From assembly GCF_029936995.1 (NCBI RefSeq), contig NZ_JAPYRE010000003.1:1-64000 (forward strand): a stretch of DNA of 64,000 nucleotides, in the 5' to 3' direction. Below are positions 33,551 through 41,675 of the stretch, piece after piece. Both the position numbers and the translations under genes were made by a program. The notes beneath the pieces are model-generated. The model saw only the letters and a program-made list of their open reading frames with translations, made no database searches and was not told the origin of the DNA. This stretch comes from Henriciella sp. Its GTDB lineage: Bacteria > Pseudomonadota > Alphaproteobacteria > Caulobacterales > Hyphomonadaceae. Each line of letters begins with the position of its first letter. The first letter of the stretch is position 1.

Positions 33551-33721
33551 ATGGGTAACAGGAAGTCTGGCAGGAGTGGGCTGGAGCCCCGGACCGATCG
33601 TCCGGCGTTCCTGATATTCGGATGGGGAGAGTTTCTCGGACGGCTGGTGTTCGTCCTGAGTTTTCTCGGCATCCTTGTCCTGGTTTTCATGGCGGTGACG
33701 GGCCTCTGGAAACTCTTCTGA
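33551..33721 (+). CDS. 56-aa single-pass membrane protein
   Basis: It starts at ATG 33551, nine bases after the nuclease gene, with GGAG well placed at 33545-33548. The product is a basic N-terminal ~19 residues (MGNRKSGRSGLEPRTDRPA) and one or two membrane helices (LIFGWGEFLGRLVFVLSFLG, then ILVLVFMAVTGLWKLF). Spacing suggests an operon with the nuclease. Function unknown. Confidence 0.65.
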   Translation: MGNRKSGRSGLEPRTDRPAFLIFGWGEFLGRLVFVLSFLGILVLVFMAVTGLWKLF

Positions 33722-33783
33722 CGCCTTGCCTGGCCTCAGGCCATGATATGGCGATCACCCTGCGCAGGGGCGCGGGGGCTGTT

Positions 33784-33851
33784 CTGCTGGCGGCACGCGC
33801 CGCCAGCAGCCCGGCTCGTCTCCGGACCCCATGCCTGCCCGGAGCGGGCAG
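33784..33851. terminator. Two GC-rich hairpins behind the small membrane gene
   Basis: A perfect 10-bp stem (33784-33793 with 33800-33809) and a perfect 7-bp stem (33835-33841 with 33845-33851) lie in the 238-bp gap between the membrane protein and the convergent GNAT gene. No U-tracts follow. A role as a two-way transcription block is plausible from the convergent genes. Confidence 0.4.
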
Positions 33852-33959
33852 CCCTGCGGCGTGCGGGTGTCTCACCGGTGATCGCGCCAGCCCGCGCGTC
33901 CCACTGTCTTGCGCCAGAGGGGTCGCGGGCTGCCTGGTGTCCATAGTTATTTGCCAGCC

Positions 33960-34397
33960 TTATCCGTCCTGCGGCCGTTCCGGTCCGAGCCATTTGCCGA
34001 ACACGCTGACCTTCTGCCGTTCATAGCCAAGGGTCTCATAGAGGTGCCCGGCGTCGGCATTGTCCGCCCGCACCATGAGCTGGACCTTTGGAATGCGCCT
34101 GGAGGCGAGCCAGAGTTCGGCCTCGGCCATCATTTCGCGGCCATGACCATGCCCACGATGACGGGCATCGACCGCCAGATAGTAGACCCATCCGCGATGA
34201 CCGTCATGGCCGACCATGACAGTTGCCACGATCACGTCTTGACTGGAGCCGACCAGCAGTGTCGCCTCCCGGCTTCTGAGCGCCAGATCGATATCGCCAT
34301 CCGGGTCATTCCAGGGCCGCGTCAGGGCGCAGGCATCCCAGAGTGAGACGACAGCTTTGCGGTCGGCTTCACGGAAATCTCGTACATGCAGGCTCAT
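33960..34397 (-). CDS. GNAT acetyltransferase, YpeA-like
   Basis: I choose ATG 34397 (145 aa, MSLHVRDFREADRKAVVSLWDACALTRPWNDPDGDI), which aligns with the known N-terminus of the YpeA group; the frame opens at 34463. The acetyl-CoA loop is in YYLAVDARHRGHGHGREMMAEAELWL, and the C-terminal HLYETLGYERQKVSVFGKWL is typical. Substrate is unknown. It is divergent from ardA across a large inverted repeat. Confidence 0.85.
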   Translation of the reverse strand: MSLHVRDFREADRKAVVSLWDACALTRPWNDPDGDIDLALRSREATLLVGSSQDVIVATVMVGHDGHRGWVYYLAVDARHRGHGHGREMMAEAELWLASRRIPKVQLMVRADNADAGHLYETLGYERQKVSVFGKWLGPERPQDG

Positions 34398-34486
34398 GAC
34401 ATTCAGATATGACCGGATTCGGCGTTGTGGGCGTGGTCCGGTTCCCGCGCTCATTCCCGTCATCCGGACTCTTCCCTTTCAGGCGC

Positions 34487-34636
34487 GGGTGGGCGGACGA
34501 CCGGTCTGCCCGGACCCGCCACTGGCGCAAGGCGCCGGATCTGAAATCCGTATGAAAGCATGGACCGCGTCATACCTCGCGCGCCTTGCGCCAGCGGCTG
34601 ACGGGTCCGGCCTGCCGGCCTTCTCGCCGCCCACCC
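34487..34636. repeat. Long imperfect inverted repeat upstream of ardA
   Basis: Four complementary segments pair in order: 34487-34496 with 34627-34636 (10 bp), 34511-34518 with 34602-34609 (8 bp), 34522-34535 with 34581-34594 (14 bp) and 34550-34555 with 34570-34575 (6 bp). As a single strand this folds into one extended hairpin ending 48 bases before the ardA start. It resembles the folded single-strand promoters of plasmid leading regions, where ardA is often found. Confidence 0.7.
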
Positions 34637-34684
34637 CCGCCTGATGCGGGAGGGACGCTGGGGCGGGGAAACGAGACTGACACG

Positions 34685-35248
34685 ATGACCACACCACACC
34701 CCCAATCCTCTGCTGCCAAGCCTGTTACCGCTGCGCCCCGGCCGCAGCCGCGCATCTATGTCGCGTGCCTTGCGGCCTATAATGCGGGCCATCTGCACGG
34801 GCGCTGGATCGAAGCAACGACGCCGGATGAGGTGATGGTGGAGGTCCGTGCCATGCTGGCAGACTCACCGCTGCCGGAGGCCGAAGAATGGGCGATCCAT
34901 GATCATGACGGCTTTGAAGGGGCTGAGCTTTCCGAATATGCGAGCTTCGAGACGGCTTGCGGACTTGCCGATTTCATTGCTGAACATGGCAGGCTCGGTG
35001 GGCTGGTACATCGCCACTTCGGCGGTGACCTTGAACAGGCCCGCGCCGCCTTCGACGATTATGCCGGATGCCATCGAAGTGCGGCGGACTTTGCCGAGGC
35101 GCTGCACCGGGACACCGGGACCGAAATCGCTTCCGTTCTTGAATACTATATCGACTGGTCCGCGCTCGCCCGCGACATGGAGCTCAATGGCGACATCATG
35201 ATGTTCGAAACAGGGTTCGAAGACGTTCACGTCTTCTGGACGCGGTGA
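34685..35248 (+). CDS. ardA: Antirestriction protein ArdA
   Basis: The protein is 187 aa from ATG 34685; the longer frame from 34586 would translate the hairpin and is unlikely. ArdA signatures are PRIYVACLAAYNAGHLHGRWIEA at the start of the conserved part and the strongly acidic body (EEWAIHDHDGFEGAELSEYASFETACGLADFI). ArdA is a DNA mimic that blocks type I restriction enzymes when a mobile element enters a new host. It leads a three-gene run with overlapping starts and stops (ardA, 160-aa protein, ParB-like). Confidence 0.92.
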   Translation: MTTPHPQSSAAKPVTAAPRPQPRIYVACLAAYNAGHLHGRWIEATTPDEVMVEVRAMLADSPLPEAEEWAIHDHDGFEGAELSEYASFETACGLADFIAEHGRLGGLVHRHFGGDLEQARAAFDDYAGCHRSAADFAEALHRDTGTEIASVLEYYIDWSALARDMELNGDIMMFETGFEDVHVFWTR

Positions 35249-35727
35249 ACGTCATGGCTTTTACCGAACGTTTCGACAGTCTTGCCTGTGAAGGCGACAC
35301 GATCCGGTGTGAGGCCGGGGGCTTCACGGTGACGGCACGGATTGTGCGCGATGACTGCCCTGACGGTCCTGACGAACGCCAGGACGGGTTCTGGCCTTCG
35401 CTCGATATTGGCGATCCGGGTTTCATTGGTCCCGGTAATCGGCCCCGCCAGCGCTATGATGCTGCCCTCAAACAGGCTGAAGCGGTCATGGAGGCGTGGC
35501 GCAAGGATGAGTGGTTCTATTGCGGGATCGTTCTCTCGGTAGAGCGCGACGGCATCCACCTCGACAATCATGCCGCGAGCCTCTGGGGCATCGAATGCAA
35601 TTATCCAGACACTGACAACAGCTATCTGAGCGACGTCGCAAACGAGCTTTTGCCGGACGCGCTGGCGACGGCGAATGACGCCGCGAAACATCTTGTTGAA
35701 ACTGTTTCGGGCTGGAGAGCCTCATGA
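35245..35727 (+). CDS. Mobile-element protein, unknown function
   Basis: This 160-aa acidic protein starts at GTG 35245, overlapping the ardA stop (GTGA), or at ATG 35254. It has no recognised motif (MAFTERFDSLACEGDTIRCEAGGFTVTARIVRDD ... RYDAALKQAEAVMEAWRKDEWFYCGIVLSVERDGIHLDNHAASLWGIECNYPDTDNSYLSDVANELL). It sits between ardA and the ParB-like gene with 4-bp overlaps on both sides, so all three are probably coupled; acidic composition like ArdA would fit another DNA mimic, which is speculation. Confidence 0.75.
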   Translation: MNVMAFTERFDSLACEGDTIRCEAGGFTVTARIVRDDCPDGPDERQDGFWPSLDIGDPGFIGPGNRPRQRYDAALKQAEAVMEAWRKDEWFYCGIVLSVERDGIHLDNHAASLWGIECNYPDTDNSYLSDVANELLPDALATANDAAKHLVETVSGWRAS

Positions 35728-37748
35728 GTTCGGCGCGTGTTCTGACGGACCTGCTCGGTCCGCGCCCCCGGCTGACACTGGTCATTGCCGGAGCCCGGAT
35801 TGTTGAAATCTGGGTGGAAGGCCGCGCGCCCCTGATCACGATCCGCGACTATGACGAGGGCGAGACCGATCCCGATGCCGCCCGCGACGGCGACGGCTTT
35901 GCCTATACGAAAATCAACTGGAGAGACCCGGCATGGGCGCTCGGTCTCTCTTTCTACCCGCCAGAAAAGGAGACCAGTATGGCACAGCCCGACCTCAGAC
36001 ATATCCCGCTCGATGAGCTCAGAATGTCAAAACTCAATATGCGGCATGGACGCAGGAAACCCGATGTCTCGGATATCCTGCCATCGATCCGCGAAAAAGG
36101 GGTCCGCCAGACCCTGCTGGTGCGCCGTGAGGGCAAGTATTACGGTGTCATTGCCGGACGCCGCCGTTTCTTCGCCCTGAAGGAGATCGCGAAGGAGACA
36201 GGCGAGACGCCGCTGGTGCCCTGCGCGGTCATGACAGAGAAGGATGCCGCGAGTGCGATTGCCGCCTCCGTCATCGAGAATGTCGGACGGCTGCCCGCCA
36301 CGGAAATGGAGCAATACGAAGCCTTCAGGCGCTTGCATGAGGAGGGCAGGGCGGTCGGGGACATTGCAGCCTTCTTCGGTGTAACAGAGCTACTTGTCCG
36401 GCGCGTGCTGGCGCTTGCCTCGCTGTCGGCTCCGATCCGCAAGCTCTATGCAGAAGACGAACTGGACCGCGAGACGATCCGGGCGCTCACGCTTGCCACA
36501 GAGGACCAGCAGGCCGCGTGGCTGCGGCTCTGGGAGAGTGAGACCGAACGGGCTCCAATTGGGTGGTCCTGCAAGGCATGGATCACGGGCGGGACCACGA
36601 TCACCACCGACAAGGCCCTGTTCGACCTCGATGCTTATGACGGTCAGGTCACTGCCGACCTGTTTGGAGACCACGGCGTGTTTGCCGATGCCGATGCCTT
36701 CTGGCAGGCGCAATCAGCCGCGATTGCGGCCCGGATAGAGGCCTATCTCGCAGAGGGCTGGAGCGATGTGGTCTGTCTTGAACGCGGGGCATATTTCCAG
36801 CGCTGGGACCATGTGGCGTGTGACAGGGAAAATGGCGGCAAGGTCTATATCGAAATCCGCCATGATGGCACGACGCTATTCCATGAGGGGCATATCAGTT
36901 CTGCGGAGGCCCGCAGGCGGGAGCGCGCGGCAAAGGGGGAGGCTGGTTCCGCTCCGGCAGCGGTCCGGCCTGAAATGTCCGGGCCATTGGCAGAATACAT
37001 CCTGCTTCACCGTCATGCCGCTGCGCAGGCGAGCCTTGCTGGGTCGCCTGCGATTGCGCTTCGTCTTATGGTGGCGCATGCCATGTGCGGCAGTGCGCTC
37101 TGGGACGTGCGGCCACATGAGGTCAGGACCCGGAGAGCCGAGACGCAAGCGAGTGTTGAAGACTCGAAGTCTGTTGCGGAGCTGGCGGAGGCAAAGACCG
37201 GAATGGAGGCCCTGTTCCGGGCGCTTAACACCAGTCCGGCGATGCGTCGAAATGGTGACGATTACCGCCTTTGCGAGGTGTTTTCGGCCTTGCTCGCCAT
37301 GTCGGATGATGAAGTGCTGAGCGTTCTGGCTGCTGTCATGGCCGAGACGCTTGAGGCTGGGAACGGTGTTTCAGAAGCGCTTCTACATGTCTGCGGCACT
37401 GACCTTGCAGCGCGCTGGAAACCGGATGCAGCCTTCTTTGAACTTGTCCGCGACAAGCGCGCCATCAATGCGATGGTTGCCGATATCGGCACGCAGTCGC
37501 TGGCCGATAGCTGTCGGACCGAGACCGGAAAGGCACAGAAGCAGGTGCTGCGCAACCGCATTGCGGGCGAGGGCTGCGAGGCCAGCCCGGACTGGCGGCC
37601 CGGCTGGATGCAGCTGCCCCCTGTCCGGCTTGTCGATGGTGCCGGGTCCCCGCCGGCCGAGGCGTGGGAGAGAGTTGCAGGTCTTTTCGAGACGCGAGCC
37701 GCAGACACGAAGACAGACGCCACCGTTTCCCAATCCGACGCCGCCTGA
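35724..37748 (+). CDS. ParB/RepB-like protein with extra N-terminal module
   Basis: The protein is 674 aa from ATG 35724 (ATGA overlap with the previous gene). Residues 1-85 are an extra segment (LTLVIAGARIVEIWVEGRAPLITIRDYDEG...). Met86 (ATG 35979) has a strong AAAAGGAGA ribosome site and begins the usual protein: ParB N-domain (HIPLDELRMSKLNMRHGR ... IREKGVRQTLLVRREGKYYGVIAGRRRFFAL), an HTH region (GDIAAFFGVTELLVRRVLALASL) and a long C-terminal region. Two products, 674 and 589 aa, may be made. ParB proteins of this size on mobile elements load on centromere-like DNA or regulate transfer; no parA is adjacent. An intrinsic terminator follows. Confidence 0.85.
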   Translation: MSSARVLTDLLGPRPRLTLVIAGARIVEIWVEGRAPLITIRDYDEGETDPDAARDGDGFAYTKINWRDPAWALGLSFYPPEKETSMAQPDLRHIPLDELRMSKLNMRHGRRKPDVSDILPSIREKGVRQTLLVRREGKYYGVIAGRRRFFALKEIAKETGETPLVPCAVMTEKDAASAIAASVIENVGRLPATEMEQYEAFRRLHEEGRAVGDIAAFFGVTELLVRRVLALASLSAPIRKLYAEDELDRETIRALTLATEDQQAAWLRLWESETERAPIGWSCKAWITGGTTITTDKALFDLDAYDGQVTADLFGDHGVFADADAFWQAQSAAIAARIEAYLAEGWSDVVCLERGAYFQRWDHVACDRENGGKVYIEIRHDGTTLFHEGHISSAEARRRERAAKGEAGSAPAAVRPEMSGPLAEYILLHRHAAAQASLAGSPAIALRLMVAHAMCGSALWDVRPHEVRTRRAETQASVEDSKSVAELAEAKTGMEALFRALNTSPAMRRNGDDYRLCEVFSALLAMSDDEVLSVLAAVMAETLEAGNGVSEALLHVCGTDLAARWKPDAAFFELVRDKRAINAMVADIGTQSLADSCRTETGKAQKQVLRNRIAGEGCEASPDWRPGWMQLPPVRLVDGAGSPPAEAWERVAGLFETRAADTKTDATVSQSDAA

Positions 37749-37779
37749 AACGCCTGTCTTCCAGTTAGCATGAATACCT

Positions 37780-37804
37780 CGCCCGGTGCAGGCTGCACCG
37801 GGCG
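37780..37804 (+). terminator. Intrinsic terminator after the ParB-like gene
   Basis: A perfect 11-bp GC-rich stem (CGCCCGGTGCA 37780-37790 with 37794-37804, loop GGC) is followed by GTTTGTT. It lies 31 bases after the ParB stop. Confidence 0.8.
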
Positions 37805-37852
37805 GTTTGTTCTGGTGGACAATCCCTCTGACCGGCTCAGTGGCGCGCCGGT

Positions 37853-37884
37853 CTTCAGGCCTTCAGGCCTTCAGGCCTTCAGGG
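37853..37884. repeat. Four tandem copies of an 8-bp unit
   Basis: CTTCAGGC is repeated at 37853, 37861 and 37869, with a last CTTCAGGG at 37877. The array covers the stop codon of the nucleotidyltransferase gene (37871-37873). Each unit carries a TGA on the gene's strand, so slippage would change the C-terminal residues slightly without long read-through. Confidence 0.9.
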
Positions 37885-38878
37885 CCGCGGCAGCTTCTGG
37901 AAGTTTCTTGAGACTTGCCTCAAGGGTCTCGCGCCATTGAGGCCCTGAACCCATGGCAAGTTCGAACGCCTCCTGGAGTTCGTGGGGCCTGTCTTCGGAA
38001 AGGATCGATATCAGAAGGTCTGCCTGCGCAAGGTCCTTCCTGCTCTTCGCTGCAGACGTTGAACGGCGCCGGGTAGCTGTGATGAGCTTGTGAATGGCAT
38101 AGCGTTCCGGGCGCGGAATCTGGACCAGCACACCGCTCCGGTAGAGGCCGACAGCTGGGATCGGATCGGCAATCAGGAAGTTCAGGAAGGAGAGGGCCTG
38201 GGCATAGACTCCAAGTGGTTTCAGCAGGACAATATCCTTCTCGGCGCGCATTTTCGGCACCAGGAAATCGACCATGGCCCCCCCGCCCGTCATCACCCAG
38301 CGTGTGGGTCTGTTCTTGCGGTCGAGACCGGGGGCCGGGGTCAGTTTCAGGTCCCTGAAGGTCTCCGCAAGTGAGGGATCGACAGCATCGTCGATGACGA
38401 GTTTGAGATTTTCGAAGGCGGCAATGTCGACATCTGACGTAATGCCGAGAGCTTCGGGAAAACCCACGCCGAGTTCGGCGCTGTACATGCGGAAGGCATG
38501 TGTCCCGACAAGCGTTCCGCCCAGCCGGAATGTGCCGACGCGCGCCATGGCGTTGAGAACCTTGCCAGTGTCGCGGTCCACGGCAGGAACACCCGCTGCA
38601 CGTAACTGCGCGACCATACTGGCACACCGGCGTTCGAACTGCCTTGTGTCTTCTGCCGCTTCGCGGGCCTGTGCGATATGGTCTCTCAGTTGCGCTGTGT
38701 CGGGCCCGATATATCTGTCCACCACGCGGTCGCCAATCCTCTGGCGTGCATACCAGTAGCGATTGCCATTTGCATCTTTCAGGAAGGGTCTGCCACCGAG
38801 CTCGGAAACGGCCCGCATCCTTTGGGCCTCGACAAGGTCCTGATAGGTGGTTTGGACGGAAAGGGGGTGGCTCTGCAT
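37871..38878 (-). CDS. GSU2403-family nucleotidyltransferase-fold protein
   Basis: This 335-aa protein has the pattern of the GSU2403/NTP_transf_8 family: GRPFLKDANGNRYWYARQRIGDRVVDRYIGPD at the N-terminus; TFRLGGTLVGTHAFRMYSAELGVGFPEA ... TSDVDIAAFENLKL, a polymerase-beta-like DxD; and VDFLVPKMR. A helical C-terminus follows (YAIHKLITATRR, KSRKDLAQADLLISIL). The family is common on mobile elements and related in fold to toxin-type nucleotidyltransferases such as AbiEii, but its activity is not known to me. It stands alone, with its promoter in the long upstream gap. Confidence 0.8.
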   Translation of the reverse strand: MQSHPLSVQTTYQDLVEAQRMRAVSELGGRPFLKDANGNRYWYARQRIGDRVVDRYIGPDTAQLRDHIAQAREAAEDTRQFERRCASMVAQLRAAGVPAVDRDTGKVLNAMARVGTFRLGGTLVGTHAFRMYSAELGVGFPEALGITSDVDIAAFENLKLVIDDAVDPSLAETFRDLKLTPAPGLDRKNRPTRWVMTGGGAMVDFLVPKMRAEKDIVLLKPLGVYAQALSFLNFLIADPIPAVGLYRSGVLVQIPRPERYAIHKLITATRRRSTSAAKSRKDLAQADLLISILSEDRPHELQEAFELAMGSGPQWRETLEASLKKLPEAAAALKA

Positions 38879-39444
38879 GCATACCCTACAGTTTTATGTT
38901 TTGTGGGGTATAGCCGTTCCTGTGAAGCGTTTCAAGAATGTCGCAAGTTGTGTCGCCGCGAAACGCAGACGGCGCTGTTACCTGAAAGATGCATTGCTTC
39001 GCATAGCCAATAATGGGCGATGATGCCGCCCGTTGCGGCACTTATACAACTTTTTTTAATTTTGCTCCGGCTCGTGTTTTTGCCCTGGAGAGCAGTCGAC
39101 TGGCCCATCGCAGACTACAACTTGTCCGGCAAGAACAGCCTTTTTTATTGATCGATATCAGCTCTTGACAGACTGCTACTTTAGGTAGCTGGCAAAAGTT
39201 CGCCAAATCAAACGCTCATTATCAGTCAAGTTGAATTTTATGGTCATTGGTAAGAGTTTTCGAGATGTCTATGCCGCTACATATGAGGACTGCTTCTGCG
39301 ACAAAGCCAATTCATTACAAATCTAGTTAACAGGCAGATGGATTAAGAATTGTTCATGCCTCAAAAGGCGAGTTTTGCCTTGTCTCGTCCACAAGGCTTA
39401 GCGATAGTTTTCAACTACAGGCCGAAATCTGTTGGAGCAGAACT
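38879..39444. other. AT-rich intergenic region with a terminator-like hairpin
   Basis: These 566 bases hold no convincing gene; a short frame at 39350-39613 lacks a ribosome site. A 6-bp GC stem (TGCCGC 39024-39029 with GCGGCA 39035-39040) is followed ten bases later by seven T (39051-39057), terminator-like on the plus strand although no plus-strand gene precedes it closely. The region must contain the divergent promoters of the nucleotidyltransferase and the lipoprotein pair. Confidence 0.5.
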
Positions 39445-40245
39445 GTGTGCCAGAATTCTCGACCCCAAAATCAACGCATCAGGCATACTTTACTGGCGGG
39501 GCTTCTCGCCACGGCACTCAGTTCATCGTGCTCTCTTGGAGAAAACGCCTTGGAATCAGAAGCGCAATCTCTTGCTCTGGAAAACCCGGACGCAATGGAA
39601 GACGCGCAGTTAGTCCAGCTGGACAAGTGTCTGACATCGAACAAAACGCGGATAGATCTTGAGGCATATGTGCATAACCGCCCAAAGGATTTCTATACAA
39701 CCTGCATTACAAAATCGGAGATCTGCCCGGCTATACTAACTACCGTCAATGACTATGAGCCGGAAATGTATCGCGAATATCCGCCAATATTCGTCTACGC
39801 GGATGTTCCCGGCTCCATGAAACCGTTCCTGGTGGGCAGCAAGGCAGGCAGCGAGGTTTATGCTGCAGACGTGGATGTGTTCAATACAGGCAAGCCAGAA
39901 CGCATCTTCTGGGTGCTGTGGAGCCTCGGCGTAAAATACCCTGGGCTGATGGTCGGAATAAATCCGGATGCTGAAGACCCGCCTATGAAGTTTACGGCAA
40001 GAGAGCTGCGTGCTGGCAAAAACCTGTTTCCAAAACTTCTAAGCGAGTACGTCTGGCGACACGAGAGTGGGATCAAGTGGGTGGGAACTACGCTCATAAA
40101 GCTGGATAGCCGCGCCTATCTGGCTGCAGTTTCGCCTGCGCGCAATGATCAGCCAGCTTTACTGAGCATCTTCGAAATGAACTCAGCCGATCACGGTGAA
40201 CTTCTCTGCCAATTCACATCCAGCTATAGTGTTCAGGAGGAATAA
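39445..40245 (+). CDS. Orphan lipoprotein, first of a pair
   Basis: The protein is 266 aa from GTG 39445, with GGAG at 39434-39437. A basic N-terminus is followed by LLAGLLATALSSSC (possible lipobox, Cys29). The mature part has several Cys and a mixed alpha/beta look (YVHNRPKDFYTTCITKSEICPAILTTVNDYEPEMYREYPPIFVYADVPGSMKPFLVGSKAGSEVYAADVDVFNTGKPERIFWVLWSLG). No family recognised. It is followed directly (TAAATG) by a second lipoprotein, and both are AT-richer than the tra genes. They may be cargo of the mobile element. Confidence 0.65.
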   Translation: MCQNSRPQNQRIRHTLLAGLLATALSSSCSLGENALESEAQSLALENPDAMEDAQLVQLDKCLTSNKTRIDLEAYVHNRPKDFYTTCITKSEICPAILTTVNDYEPEMYREYPPIFVYADVPGSMKPFLVGSKAGSEVYAADVDVFNTGKPERIFWVLWSLGVKYPGLMVGINPDAEDPPMKFTARELRAGKNLFPKLLSEYVWRHESGIKWVGTTLIKLDSRAYLAAVSPARNDQPALLSIFEMNSADHGELLCQFTSSYSVQEE

Positions 40246-41142
40246 ATGGCCCTTCGTGATGTCGTTGGGCAAGAGGGACAAGATTGCAAGGCGGAGTCAG
40301 TGAACATTTCCAGCGCGTCTGGCGGGGCGGAAAAAGACGTAACCTTGCAGCCTAAGCTACAAGGCGGATTAGCTGCGGCTGGCGTCGCAGCATTCTTGTC
40401 GCTTCTCCTGACTGCGTGCTTCGAGGGCGGAGCACAGGCACGCGATGTGCAAGCGTCGGCTGACAATTCGGCCTTGGCGGCGTTACGGCCGACTGATTTG
40501 GGGGTGACTGGCCGCCCGTCCGACGGCTTTCAGTTCGTGAGTGAACGCGACCACGAGCTTTGCGACCGACTAATCACTGAATTGAACACTCGGTACCGGG
40601 CTCGGTCGATTGGGTCTCCTGTCGCAAACCTTTCCACTTTCCGTGACCAATATCTACACACCGTATATAACAAATACTGGAGACCGGATCCGTCGCAACC
40701 TGAGCTCCTTCAGCTAACAACTGTTGACGATGACCGGTTCGATCAATCGGCCCTGATACGGGTCTCTCAGACACTGCAAGGCCGATATTATGATCGCCTT
40801 TATTTGGTGCCGCTTGATAATGACGCCGTCGCAACGGCGCGCCGGGACGAGATTACCGATGATGCCGTCTTTTCCGATCTGGATATGGGAAGTCTTATAA
40901 CGGACAAACACCGACTGGAGCTACTACCGGGCGACATTACTTGGGACAAGTCCGTGCGAGCTGGCGATTTGCTGGAAGCCCTCCACTATGAGGGGCGGCT
41001 TCTGATCATCAGAGGTGGCTCATTCTCCAGAATGGACGCCCTGATCCAGCCCGTCGTGGAAGTATTCGAGGTTGGGCGAAGCCTGAACTTAGAGCGGGTG
41101 TGTATGTTCGAGCCGAACTTCTTCTATCAACCGGATCCGTAA
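40246..41142 (+). CDS. Orphan lipoprotein, second of a pair
   Basis: The protein is 298 aa from ATG 40246, immediately after the previous stop, with GGAGGAA as ribosome site. It has an unusually long (~37-residue) polar N-terminus before the hydrophobic segment GGLAAAGVAAFLSLLLTAC (Cys at ~58). A start inside the ORF would give a normal signal, but none has a good ribosome site. The mature part has DHELCDRLITELNTRYRARS and LTTVDDDRFDQSALIRVSQTLQGRYYDRLYLVPLDND. No family recognised; probably an envelope partner of the preceding product. Confidence 0.65.
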   Translation: MALRDVVGQEGQDCKAESVNISSASGGAEKDVTLQPKLQGGLAAAGVAAFLSLLLTACFEGGAQARDVQASADNSALAALRPTDLGVTGRPSDGFQFVSERDHELCDRLITELNTRYRARSIGSPVANLSTFRDQYLHTVYNKYWRPDPSQPELLQLTTVDDDRFDQSALIRVSQTLQGRYYDRLYLVPLDNDAVATARRDEITDDAVFSDLDMGSLITDKHRLELLPGDITWDKSVRAGDLLEALHYEGRLLIIRGGSFSRMDALIQPVVEVFEVGRSLNLERVCMFEPNFFYQPDP

Positions 41143-41675
41143 GGGAGGAATCTCTGGCATGCTCGTTGAGGCGACGGCAAGGACGTTTCGGGAGTAAGTA
41201 TTGTCACGCTCTGCACAATAATCAGGATGGCCACACCAGAACTTGAGCGAAGACCCGTCGCGGCACATAGTTTCGTTTTTTCGTTTCGTTTCGATCGCGA
41301 TAGCTGCCCCTTCTCTGTGGAATTCCAGTTCGTTGTCGATCAATACCCGTTCTGGAAACTCGTCAAATATCAGAGAGTGTTTTGGGGGGGGGCTTTTTCA
41401 ACTTCCATTGGCAAAAGTATTCAGATCCCTTTGTCCCGTCTCTTGCCGTATGACCTGGACGGCCTTCGTCTGGCCCTGAAACCGTCTCGGGCCCTGAATT
41501 TTCCCCGCTGCTACGCAGCTTCCTCGCGCAGCAAAATTAAGGGCCCGAGACGGTGCTTCGCTTGCGCTTCGCCCTTTCAGGTTCGGGCCATCCGCCCGAC
41601 CGTCCTGACGGTCCGGCGTCGACGGGAACAAGGGGTTCCCCGAGACCAGAGCCAAGGAATGAAAGGAAAAACACC
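41143..41675. other. Intergenic region with large inverted repeat, upstream of DUF736
   Basis: These 533 bases hold no gene I can support; frames at 41227-41739 and 41243-41479 lack ribosome sites and run into the DUF736 start. The region contains the 22-bp inverted repeat described separately (41481-41554) and a short direct repeat (GGCCCTGAA at 41472 and 41490). It is a candidate regulatory or transfer-origin region. Confidence 0.5.
41481..41554. repeat. 22-bp inverted repeat with nested hairpin
   Basis: Arms 41481-41502 and 41533-41554 are complementary at 21 of 22 positions. The 30-base spacer itself contains GCTGC/GCAGC that can pair. The structure ends 121 bases before the DUF736 start. 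It could be a transfer origin, a folded single-strand promoter or a regulator site; the sequence alone does not decide. Confidence 0.8.

Noticed and set aside
37853-37884. Short CRISPR-like array
   Set aside because: Contiguous 8-bp tandem repeat without spacers; no CRISPR array or cas gene anywhere in the window.
39350-39613. 87-aa plus-strand ORF before the first orphan lipoprotein
   Set aside because: Overlaps the lipoprotein start in another frame, with no ribosome site or motif.
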